A stretch of DNA of 64,000 bases, from assembly GCA_019241525.1 (NCBI GenBank), contig JAFAWY010000034.1:1-64000 (forward strand), in the 5' to 3' direction. Positions 44,319 through 51,850 of this stretch are shown here, piece by piece (position 1 is the stretch's first letter; each line of letters opens with the position of its first letter). The notes under the pieces were generated by a model. That model had not been told where the DNA came from. It ran no database searches and saw nothing but the letters and a program-made list of their open reading frames with translations. The stretch is from Pseudonocardiales bacterium. Lineage in GTDB: Bacteria; Actinomycetota; Actinomycetes; Mycobacteriales; Pseudonocardiaceae. Position numbers and translations under genes: made by a program.

Positions 44319-45334
44319 TCGTTGACGGGTTGGACCTGGCGGCGGTGGAGAAGTTCTTCGACGCCACGGTGCCTGGTGTCTGCGGGCCGCTGCGCGCTGA
44401 GCTGCTGCACGGCGGCCGATCGAATCTGACCTACCGGCTGACGGATGGGAACTCCAGCTGGGTGCTGCGCCGGCCGCCGCTGGGCACGCTCACCCCCTCG
44501 GCACATGACATGGCTCGCGAGTACCAGGTCGTCGCGGGGCTTGGGGGCACCGGCGTGCCAGTCCCGCGCGCGGTCGCGCTGGGGCAGGATCTGTCGATAC
44601 TGGGCGTGCCATTCTCCGTGGTCGAGTACGTGCCAGGGCGGGTGATCCGGACCAAGGACGACCTGCACGCGCTGCCCAACGCGGAGATCGCACGGTGCGG
44701 ATACGCCTTGATGGATGTGCTGGCCGAGTTGCACGCCGTCGACCCGGAATCGGTCGGGCTCGGCGGGTTCGGCCGGCCGGCGGGTTACCTGGCGCGCCAG
44801 ATCCGCCGCTGGCACGATCAGTGGAACCGGGTGCGCACCCGGGCTCTGCCTGACATCGAAACCCTGCACAGGCGGCTCGCCGAGATCTGCCCGGGGGAAA
44901 GCGGAGCCTCGATCGTGCATGGCGACTACCGCATCGACAACGCCATCCTCGACCCGGCTGATGCCGCCACGGTGCGCGCGCTGGTCGACTGGGAAATGGC
45001 CACCCTCGGGGACCCACTCGCCGATGTCGGGCTGTACCTGGTCTATTCAGATCCGGCGATCGACCACGTCCTGGGTGGTTCGGCAGCTTCCACCAGTGAG
45101 CGCCTGCCCGCCGCTGACGATCTGGTCCAACGCTATGCCGTTACTTCCGGCCGTGACCTGGGCAGCTTGGCCTTTTACCAGGGGCTGGGCTATTTCAAGA
45201 TCGCGGTCATCGCCGAAGGCATCCACGCCCGTTACACCAGCGGGCACACGCTGGGCCCAGGCTTTGAGAACGTCGGTCAGGCGGTGCCGCTGCTTGCCTG
45301 CGCCGGGCTGAACGTCATCGCCCGGCACTTCTGA
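44315..45334 (+). CDS. Phosphotransferase family protein (APH/ACAD10-like)
   Basis: 339 residues, kinase-like fold. LLHGGRSNLTYRLTDGNSSW is the nucleotide loop, WVLRRPPLGTLTPSAHDMAR follows, then SIVHGDYRIDNAILDPADAA with the catalytic Asp and LVDWEMATLGDPLADVGLYL with the metal-binding Asp. This subgroup is regularly encoded beside acyl-CoA dehydrogenases, and the mammalian ACAD10/11 proteins fuse the two; those phosphorylate 4-hydroxyacyl-CoAs. A hydroxyacyl-CoA intermediate here would be chemically sensible after monooxygenation. Confidence 0.9.
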   Translation: MIVDGLDLAAVEKFFDATVPGVCGPLRAELLHGGRSNLTYRLTDGNSSWVLRRPPLGTLTPSAHDMAREYQVVAGLGGTGVPVPRAVALGQDLSILGVPFSVVEYVPGRVIRTKDDLHALPNAEIARCGYALMDVLAELHAVDPESVGLGGFGRPAGYLARQIRRWHDQWNRVRTRALPDIETLHRRLAEICPGESGASIVHGDYRIDNAILDPADAATVRALVDWEMATLGDPLADVGLYLVYSDPAIDHVLGGSAASTSERLPAADDLVQRYAVTSGRDLGSLAFYQGLGYFKIAVIAEGIHARYTSGHTLGPGFENVGQAVPLLACAGLNVIARHF

Positions 45335-45380
45335 GCCGCCGGGTTCCCCGCGGCCGAGGTGCCGGGAGAGGAGAAACTCG

Positions 45381-46145
45381 ATGGCTGGAGTGCTGGATCT
45401 GTTCCGGCTTGATGGAAAGGTCGCCGTGGTCACTGGTGCCAGCTCCGGACTCGGCGCCGGCTTTGCCGTCGCGCTGGCCGAGGCCGGAGCAGACGTCGTG
45501 CTCGGCGCCCGCCGCGCGGACCGGCTCGACAAGGTCAGCGCCGATGTCGTCGGCACCGGGCAGCGGGCCCTTCCCGTCGTCACCGACGTCAGCGACCCGG
45601 CGCAATGCACAGCGCTGGTCGACAAGGCCATGACCCATTTCGGCAAGGTCGATGTTCTGATCAACAACGCCGGAGTGGGCTACGCGCTGCCGGCGCTCAA
45701 GGAACACCCCGACGTGTTCCGCCACATCATGGATGTCAATCTCCATGGCGCCTACTGGATGGCCCAAGCCTGCGCCAGGGTTATGCAGCCCGGCTCGAGC
45801 ATCGTCAACGTCTCGAGCGTGCTCGGACTGGTCAAGACATTCGCGCCCCAGGCTGCCTATGCCGCCAGCAAGGCCGGTCTCATCGGCCTTACCCGCGACC
45901 TTTCGCAGCAATGGGCCGGGCGGCGGGGAATCCGGGTCAATGCCGTGGCCCCCGGCTACTTCGCCACCGAGATGACGGCTGACATTCCCGAGAACATGTT
46001 GACGAATATCCTCCGGTCCAGCCCGTTGGGCAGAGTTGGAGAGCAGCGTGAGCTGGACGCCGCGATCATCTTTCTCGCAAGCCCGGCGTCGAGTTACATC
46101 ACCGGCAGCACACTGGCCGTAGACGGCGGCATGTCCGGGCACTGA
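45381..46145 (+). CDS. Short-chain dehydrogenase/reductase
   Basis: 254 residues. The Rossmann motif is VAVVTGASSGLGAGFAVALA, followed by DVLINNAGVGYALPALKEHP, IVNVSSVLGLVKTFAPQAAY with catalytic Ser and Tyr, AASKAGLIGLTRDLSQQWAG with the Lys, and the end SSYITGSTLAVDGGMSG. This is a classical NAD(P)-dependent dehydrogenase, perhaps for a hydroxyacyl or alcohol intermediate. It is the last gene of the divergent operon, with GGAGAGGAG before the ATG. Confidence 0.92.
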   Translation: MAGVLDLFRLDGKVAVVTGASSGLGAGFAVALAEAGADVVLGARRADRLDKVSADVVGTGQRALPVVTDVSDPAQCTALVDKAMTHFGKVDVLINNAGVGYALPALKEHPDVFRHIMDVNLHGAYWMAQACARVMQPGSSIVNVSSVLGLVKTFAPQAAYAASKAGLIGLTRDLSQQWAGRRGIRVNAVAPGYFATEMTADIPENMLTNILRSSPLGRVGEQRELDAAIIFLASPASSYITGSTLAVDGGMSGH

Positions 46146-46200
46146 TCCGATCCGTCCCGGCGACGCGTCCCGCGGTCGCTGTACGGAGGGCGGTACCGGT

Positions 46201-46545
46201 CTAGCCGTGCGTAACTGGTGGTAACACGTCGTCTACCGACGACGCACCGGCGACCTGGTGCACCGCGACGACGGCGCTGAGCGGCAAAGGCGCATACACG
46301 TGGGGGTAAAGGCCACCGTGTGAGGCTTGTTCCCAGCGCACGGACTTCCCGAGTATTTGTGTGTCGAGGGCGATGACCACCAGCGCCGGCTCCTGCTCGA
46401 ACACCCGCATGGCCGTACCGCCCACCTGTTCACGGGAGGAGCAGTGGATAAAACCGCTGCTGCGGTCGAATGGCGAACCGTCGAAGCGTCCGGTGGCCTC
46501 GAACTCGGCCCACTGGGTGGGCAAGAGGATCTTGTAGATCAGCAC
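46201..46545 (-). CDS. DUF952 family protein
   Basis: 114 residues. The start MLIYKILLPTQWAEFEATGR, GSPFDRSSGFIHCSSREQVG, LVVIALDTQILGKSVRWEQA and HGGLYPHVYAPLPLSAVVAV match the small DUF952 family, an ADP-ribosyltransferase-like fold of unknown biochemical role. The conserved FIHCS motif is intact. It is convergent with the SDR gene and appears monocistronic. Confidence 0.88.
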   Translation of the reverse strand: MLIYKILLPTQWAEFEATGRFDGSPFDRSSGFIHCSSREQVGGTAMRVFEQEPALVVIALDTQILGKSVRWEQASHGGLYPHVYAPLPLSAVVAVHQVAGASSVDDVLPPVTHG

Positions 46546-46689
46546 CGCACTACGGTTGCAGGCGCGCCACTGAGCCGTCCAGGCAGCGGGGAGCTCGTCA
46601 GCGACGCCATCGGAAGGTTACCTGCCGGACTATGCTGAAAGATCACCGGAAGCGTGCGCCCGCTGGTGTGATCCCGGCGGCGAGGGACG

Positions 46690-47421
46690 GTGCAGGTGCT
46701 GGTGCTGCTGTTGGCCGTTGAGCTGTGGCTGTTTGTGACGCCGCGCCGGCGGCGTGAGCACGTCGAGGTGCCTTACGACGGCCGGGCATCGCTGGGGCAC
46801 GTGATCCAGGCGCTGGGTGTTCCGTTGCCTGAGGTCGGTGCCCTGCTGGTTAACCGCAGTCTGGTGGATACGGCCTGTCGCCCGCGGTCTGGAGCCACGG
46901 TCGAGGTCCATCCAGTGTCGCGGCCACAACGGGTGCAGGGCGCGACTGGCTTCTTGCTCGATGTTGGCTTGGGGACGCTGGCCCGGCGGTTGCGCGTGCT
47001 CGGTATCGACACTGCCTACTCCAACGACGCCGATGACGATGCACTGGTTGACCAAGCCGCGCAGCAGCAGCGGGTCTTGCTCACCCAAGATCGCGGATTG
47101 CTCATGCGCCGCGCGTTGTGGGCCGGGGCGTACGTCCGCGGCAGGCAACCAGACGATCAGCTGGCCGACGTTCTGGACCGGTTCGCCCTCGCGCTGAACC
47201 CGTGGACGCGATGCACCAGCTGCAATGGAGAGTTGGCGCGCGTGCCCAAGAATCAGGTCGCCGACCAGCTCGAACCGGGCACCCGGCAGTGCTACGACGA
47301 CTTCGCCCGGTGCCAGGCGTGCGCTCGGGTCTACTGGCACGGCGCACACAGCCGCCGTCTCGATGCGATCGTCAAGGCCGCCACTGTTGCGCGTCAGTCG
47401 TCAAGCCCCGTCATCGGCTAG
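46690..47421 (+). CDS. Mut7-C RNase domain protein with ubiquitin-like N-terminus
   Basis: 243 residues from GTG 46690 (GAGGG upstream). The N-terminal about 75 residues have the Mut7-C-associated ubiquitin/ThiS-like pattern. The PIN-like Mut7-C domain then starts FLLDVGLGTLARRLRVLGID, with acidic residues in SNDADDDALVDQAAQQQRVL and TQDRGLLMRRALWAGAYVRG. A zinc ribbon follows: Cys-x2-Cys at TRCTSCNGELARVPK and Cys-x2-Cys at FARCQACARVYWHG. Predicted ribonuclease. The 3' end overlaps the convergent trpS gene by 21 bases. Confidence 0.88.
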   Translation: MQVLVLLLAVELWLFVTPRRRREHVEVPYDGRASLGHVIQALGVPLPEVGALLVNRSLVDTACRPRSGATVEVHPVSRPQRVQGATGFLLDVGLGTLARRLRVLGIDTAYSNDADDDALVDQAAQQQRVLLTQDRGLLMRRALWAGAYVRGRQPDDQLADVLDRFALALNPWTRCTSCNGELARVPKNQVADQLEPGTRQCYDDFARCQACARVYWHGAHSRRLDAIVKAATVARQSSSPVIG

Positions 47422-48483
47422 GTTGGCGTAGGTCATGCCGAGGGTGTTGTGGACCTCGGCCAGGGTGTGTTCGGCGATGCACCGTGCTCTTTGGTTTCCG
47501 GTGGTCAGTACCTGGTTGAGGTAGGCAGGATCGTCGGTGATGTCGGTGCGCCGGTTGCGCAGTGGTCGTAGTAGCTCATTGATCGCTTCGGTCAGCGTTC
47601 GTTTGAGATGGCCCGCGCCCCGGGACCCGATATCGTCGGCAAGGCGCTGGGGGTCGTCACCGGTTGCGGCGGCGAGTAGCTCGAGCAGGTTCGCGATCGC
47701 AGGTCGGCCGGTGGGGTCGTAGGTGATGTGCCGGTCGCTGTCGGTGGGCGCGCGCCGGATCACAGCCGCGGTCTGGTCCTCGGACGCTCGAAGCGGGATC
47801 CCGTTGCCTCGGGTCTTGCTCATCTTGTGACCATCAAGGCCCATGAGCAGCGGAGTCTTGGTGAGCAGGGCCTCCGGCTCGGGAAACAAAGGTTGGTCGG
47901 CGTAGCGGTCGTTGAACCGGCGGGCGATCAGCCGGGTGATCTCCAAGTGCGGGAGCTGGTCGAGGCCAACGGGCACCAGGTTGGCCCGGCAGAACAGGAT
48001 GTCGGCAGCCTGGTGGACGGGGTAGATCAGCATGAGGCCGGTCGGCGGTTTGCCGGTGGCGTCGGTCTCGGCTTTGACAGTGGGATTGCGGTGTAGCTCG
48101 GCGTCACTGACGAGGCTGAGAAACGGCACAACGAGCTCGTTGAGAGCCGCGACGGCGCTGTGTGTGAAGATCGTCGACCGAGCGGGATCGATGCCGGCGG
48201 CGAGGTAATCGGCGACGATGCCGCGGACGGTGGCCGGTAGCTGGTGGCCTGCCACTTGGTCGGTCATGACCTGGTAGTCGGCGATCAGCACAATGACTTC
48301 GACGCCGAGGTTTTGCAGCCGGATGCGATTGGTGAGGCTGCCGAAGTAGTGCCCGATGTGCAATGGCCCGGTAGGTCGGTCGCCGGTGAGGACGCGGAAC
48401 TTCTGCGGGTCTTCCTGAACCTGCTGCTCGAGTTCGGCGCTGCGGGCCAATGCCGCTTGCTGAGATGCCGTGTGCTCAGACAT
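47401..48483 (-). CDS. trpS: Tryptophanyl-tRNA synthetase
   Basis: 360 residues from ATG 48483 (GAGGAG about 11 bases upstream). Class I motifs: TGDRPTGPLHIGHYFGSLTN with the HIGH signature and GLDGHKMSKTRGNGIPL with KMSKT. VLIADYQVMTDQ and NPTVKAETDATGKPPTGLML are as in bacterial TrpRS. The first motif reads DRPTGPLHIGHYFG rather than the common QPSGxxHLGNY, a form I associate with the auxiliary, indolmycin-tolerant TrpRS of Streptomyces. That link is inference. The 5' leader carries a Trp-rich peptide and alternative hairpins, suggesting control by charged tRNA-Trp supply. Confidence 0.93.
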   Translation of the reverse strand: MSEHTASQQAALARSAELEQQVQEDPQKFRVLTGDRPTGPLHIGHYFGSLTNRIRLQNLGVEVIVLIADYQVMTDQVAGHQLPATVRGIVADYLAAGIDPARSTIFTHSAVAALNELVVPFLSLVSDAELHRNPTVKAETDATGKPPTGLMLIYPVHQAADILFCRANLVPVGLDQLPHLEITRLIARRFNDRYADQPLFPEPEALLTKTPLLMGLDGHKMSKTRGNGIPLRASEDQTAAVIRRAPTDSDRHITYDPTGRPAIANLLELLAAATGDDPQRLADDIGSRGAGHLKRTLTEAINELLRPLRNRRTDITDDPAYLNQVLTTGNQRARCIAEHTLAEVHNTLGMTYANLADDGA

Positions 48484-48521
48484 GGGGATGGTCTCCTCGG
48501 GGTGCGGAGGCCGACCCGTCG

Positions 48522-48569
48522 GGCTGCCGGTCCTGCGTTGTTCTGCGGTGGCTGCCACGACAGGCAGCC
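48522..48569 (-). promoter_or_regulatory. Attenuator-like alternative hairpins in the trpS leader
   Basis: In the trpS transcript GGCUGCC (48569-48563) can pair with GGCAGCC at 48556-48550 (6-base loop) or with a second GGCAGCC at 48528-48522, so the two stems exclude each other. Farther on, CCUC (48510-48507) faces the GAGG (48498-48495) of the ribosome-binding region, so translation could also be masked. No U-run follows. Confidence 0.6.
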
Positions 48570-48584
48570 CAGGGACATGGTCGG

Positions 48585-48635
48585 TCAGGGTCGCCGGTCA
48601 GGCACCCACCACCAGCTCACCAAAGCGCAGGACAT
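48585..48635 (-). CDS. trpS leader peptide with three consecutive Trp codons
   Basis: A 16-codon frame from ATG 48635 reads MSCALVSWWWVPDRRP and stops at 48585, 101 bases before the trpS start. Codons 8-10 are TGG TGG TGG (48614-48606). This matches the form of leader peptides in ribosome-mediated attenuation: stalling at Trp codons when charged tRNA-Trp is scarce would change the pairing of the downstream hairpins. Ribosome-mediated attenuation of a trpS gene is known in Streptomyces. The ribosome-binding site is weak; an in-frame GTG at 48650 is an alternative start. Confidence 0.7.
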   Translation of the reverse strand: MSCALVSWWWVPDRRP

Positions 48636-48757
48636 GCCGCGATCGTGCACGACGTAGGCGTCAGACGCCAAACCAAATATGGACGTCTGGACGCCGCGAA
48701 CCGGCGTGGAGGCGCACTGCGGCGTAGCTATGCCGGTACCAGGTCAACGGGCGGGAT

Positions 48758-49240
48758 CTAGCTTGCGAGGACCTGAGGTGAGAGGACCTTGAGCATCGCG
48801 TTAGCCCATCGCATTTGGCGCAGCGACTGCGGGTGACAGCGCTTGGTCAGCGCAAGCAGCTCAGCGTCCTTGACGGCCTGGGCGCCTTGGGCGAGTAATT
48901 CCCAGTCCAGCGAAACTCCTGCGGCGGCGCGATACAGATGGCGTAGGTCGGCCAGTAACAGCAGACCCGGTTCCGGGCGGTGGCCGACGAGTTCACTGGC
49001 CTTGTTGCGCGCGGTGGCCAGCAGCCCAGAGTTCTGTTCGGAATCATCTTTCAGGTGCAGGCCATAACGCGGACCGATCTCGGCAAGCTCATGCACGTGC
49101 TGCTGGGACCAGCGAGCCAGGTCACGGGCCACGTGATAGATCTCGTGATCGACCTTATGCCAGTCGGCTACCTTCAATAGGTCTGCGGCCAAGGAGTTCT
49201 CTGCGCGATGCAGTTCGCGCAGCGCAAGGTCGAGCTTCAC
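48758..49240 (-). CDS. Helical protein of unknown function, coupled to molybdopterin oxidoreductase
   Basis: 160 residues, almost wholly alpha-helical: LDLALRELHRAENSLAADLL, HKVDHEIYHVARDLARWSQQ, then QAVKDAELLALTKRCHPQSL and QMRWANAMLKVLSPQVL. The ATG overlaps the stop of the oxidoreductase gene by 4 bases. I do not recognise the family with certainty; a four-helix bundle, perhaps ferritin-like or a chaperone for the Mo enzyme, fits what is seen. There is no signal peptide or membrane segment. Confidence 0.7.
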   Translation of the reverse strand: MKLDLALRELHRAENSLAADLLKVADWHKVDHEIYHVARDLARWSQQHVHELAEIGPRYGLHLKDDSEQNSGLLATARNKASELVGHRPEPGLLLLADLRHLYRAAAGVSLDWELLAQGAQAVKDAELLALTKRCHPQSLRQMRWANAMLKVLSPQVLAS

Positions 49241-51690
49241 TGCGCCCCTCCGGTGAAATGTTCATCTGCGTTGGCGGTGGGTCCACCACGTGTGGCTGGG
49301 ACACCGGCGATGACGGGATGTGATGCGGTGTTCGTCGGAGCCGGTGCGGGGTTGCCGTCTCCGGTACTTACCCAGTTGACCGCCGCAGCGGCCGTCTTGT
49401 AGATCGGCTGCTTGGATGCTGGGTCCCAGGAGGTGATGGTGAGCTCGTTGGCGGCGCGGTGGTGATCGGCGCTTTCACCATCAGAAATATCCCAGTAGCC
49501 ATAGTGAAACGGCACGAACACAACCCCGTCGCGGATACCGCTGATCCGCACTCGAGCGCGGATCATGCCACGCGGAGTCTTGACGTTGACCACATCACCC
49601 TCGCTGATACTCTGCTCGGCCGCGTCTTTAAGTGACATCTCCACCCACACGTCTGGCGCGGCCGCCTGCAACTGTGGTGCCCGCCCGGTTTTGGTCCTGG
49701 TGTGAAAGTGGAACAGGGTCCGACCGGTAATCAGAGAAAAAGGAAAGTCGGGATTGGGCGACTCGTGCGGCGGTAGGTACTCGGCCGCTTTGATCACCGC
49801 TTTTCCGGAGGGGTTGAGTGCACGGTATTCGGTCGGTTCCAGGGGGGCGCCGGTGATTAAGTCCTTGCCGTAGCTTTCGCAGTAGTCCGGTGTGCTCCAA
49901 AATTGACCGTCGGCATAGAGCCGTTCGGTGCCCTCAGGGCGCTCCGCGGTGCAGGGCCATTGAATACCGCTGCCGCCGCGCAGCTTCGCATACGTTATCC
50001 CGGTGTAGTCGCATGGACGGCCGGCGCTGCACCGTTTCCATGCCTCGAACGCCGATTCGGCGTCATGCCAGGCAGGCAGCGGTGCCCCGGTGGAGTCGCG
50101 GAAGTTCATCCGCCGCGCATAGTCGAGGAAGATGTCGAGATCGGGACGCGCCTGGCCAGGCGGCTCGACGGCTTTGTCCGACAGGTGCACGGTGCGATCG
50201 GCGTTGGTGAAGGTGCCCGTCTTTTCTCCCCACGTGGCCGCGGGCAGCACCACGTCGGCGAACTCGGTGGTTTCGGTGTGGAAGAGATCTTGCACGACCA
50301 GGAACAGCTGTTGCCGGGACAGGATCGAGCGGATTCGGTGTAGCTCGGGTAAGGACACCGCCGGATTGGTGCCACTGATCCACAAAAACCGGATGGTGCC
50401 CTGCTCTGCGTACCGCATCATCTGCATGAGGTGGGTAGGCGGCGCATAGTGCGGGATCTGCGTCTGCTCGATGTTCCAGATGCGGGCCAGTTCGGCGACA
50501 TGGGAGTCGTTCGCCCAGTTCCGGAAGCCAGGCAGGTCACCGTCAGCACCGCACTCCCGGGTGTTCTCCGCGGTGGGTTGGCCGTTCATCTGCAGCACGC
50601 CCGCGCCTGGCCTGCCGAGCATACCGCGAATGATATGAATGTTATTGACCTGCACCGCTGCGGCAGTGGCCTGATGGGATTGGTAAAAGCCCTGCAACAC
50701 CGTGGAGAGCAACCGCTTGGCGGTCCCCAAGATACGGGCCGCGGCACGGATTTGCTCCGGCGGCACCTGGCAGATTTGCGCCACCCGGTCAGGTGGGTAG
50801 TTCTCGACCTGCTGGGCCAGTTCCTCGTAGCCGACTGCATGCGCGGCGACGTAGTCGTGGTCTACCCAATCGTTGCGGATGATCTCGTGCAGCAGCCCAT
50901 TCATCAGGGCGACGTTGGTGCCTGGAACCGGTGCCACATGGATTGTCGCCGCCCGAGCCACCGGTGTCTCCCGAGGATCCACGCAGATCAATTTGGGCGG
51001 GTTCGGTCCGGCCAGCCGGTCCAGCATGCGCATCCACAACACGGTCTGCGTCTCGGCTACGTTGTGGCCGTACAGCGCGATGACATCGGCGTGGTCGACG
51101 TCGCTGTAGCTACCGGGTTGGCCGTCGCAGGCAAACGATTCCTTCAGCGCTTCGGCGGCAGTCGCGGTGCACAGCCGGGTGTTGCCGTCGACATGGTTGG
51201 TCCCGATTGCCCCGTGTGCGATTACTGCCAGCGTGTAGTACTCCTCCAGGAACAGCTGTCCGGTGGTGTAGAAGCCGAGCGCGCTCGGACCCTGCTCTTC
51301 GAGTAATTCATTGCTGCGTTGCACTATCCGACCCATCGCGGTTTGCCAGTCAGTCTCCACCAGCCGATTGCCGTCCCGGATCAGCGGAATGGTGAGCCGG
51401 TCTGCGGCGGTATTGGCCTGCCATCCGAACAGGTCCTTGGTATCGAGACGACCACGGTTGACCCGGTCGATTCCGCGACCACGGACCCCGACGATCCGAT
51501 CGCCGGACACCGCGACGTCCATCGCGTCTCCGTTGGAATGCAGAACAGAAGCAGTTTGGATCCATTGGTCGACTTGATCGGCGCTGACGCCATCGGCGAG
51601 ATATCTATCGATTCGCGTTGGCCAGGTGTCACCGGCACCATAGGGTGTGCGGGTTCCCCATGGCTTGGCAATCCGATCGCACAATGACAT
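49237..51690 (-). CDS. Molybdopterin oxidoreductase lacking the N-terminal Fe-S motif
   Basis: 817 residues from ATG 51690 (GGGGAG 6 bases upstream). The overall plan is that of nitrate reductase/formate dehydrogenase-type enzymes: TADRLTIPLIRDGNRLVETD, GQLFLEEYYTLAVIAHGAIG, then NTRLCTATAAEALKESF with Cys as probable Mo ligand, DVIALYGHNVAETQTVLWMR, FLWISGTNPAVSLPELHRIR, FADVVLPAATWGEKTGTFTN and a C-terminal molydopterin dinucleotide-binding domain. At the place of the usual C-x2-C-x3-C [4Fe-4S] motif it reads ASVLHSNGDAMDVAV, so the cluster ligands are replaced by Ser, His and Asp. No Tat signal; cytoplasmic. The substrate and electron partner are unknown. Confidence 0.85.
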   Translation of the reverse strand: MSLCDRIAKPWGTRTPYGAGDTWPTRIDRYLADGVSADQVDQWIQTASVLHSNGDAMDVAVSGDRIVGVRGRGIDRVNRGRLDTKDLFGWQANTAADRLTIPLIRDGNRLVETDWQTAMGRIVQRSNELLEEQGPSALGFYTTGQLFLEEYYTLAVIAHGAIGTNHVDGNTRLCTATAAEALKESFACDGQPGSYSDVDHADVIALYGHNVAETQTVLWMRMLDRLAGPNPPKLICVDPRETPVARAATIHVAPVPGTNVALMNGLLHEIIRNDWVDHDYVAAHAVGYEELAQQVENYPPDRVAQICQVPPEQIRAAARILGTAKRLLSTVLQGFYQSHQATAAAVQVNNIHIIRGMLGRPGAGVLQMNGQPTAENTRECGADGDLPGFRNWANDSHVAELARIWNIEQTQIPHYAPPTHLMQMMRYAEQGTIRFLWISGTNPAVSLPELHRIRSILSRQQLFLVVQDLFHTETTEFADVVLPAATWGEKTGTFTNADRTVHLSDKAVEPPGQARPDLDIFLDYARRMNFRDSTGAPLPAWHDAESAFEAWKRCSAGRPCDYTGITYAKLRGGSGIQWPCTAERPEGTERLYADGQFWSTPDYCESYGKDLITGAPLEPTEYRALNPSGKAVIKAAEYLPPHESPNPDFPFSLITGRTLFHFHTRTKTGRAPQLQAAAPDVWVEMSLKDAAEQSISEGDVVNVKTPRGMIRARVRISGIRDGVVFVPFHYGYWDISDGESADHHRAANELTITSWDPASKQPIYKTAAAAVNWVSTGDGNPAPAPTNTASHPVIAGVPATRGGPTANADEHFTGGAQ

Positions 51691-51850
51691 TGATATCTCC
51701 CCATGTACGCTACGGTGGCGGCATACCCCGATGAACGTCGGGTAAACGAGGTTCACGGGAAAATGAGAGCGGCAAGGACTCTCCGTGTCGCGGTCGATCG
51801 GTGGTAGGCCGACGTCGTAGATGAGAAATGTGCCTACCCGGGCACCGTGT

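Noticed and set aside
48484-48757. T-box riboswitch before trpS
   Set aside because: I could not find the conserved T-box bulge; the Trp-rich leader peptide explains the leader better.
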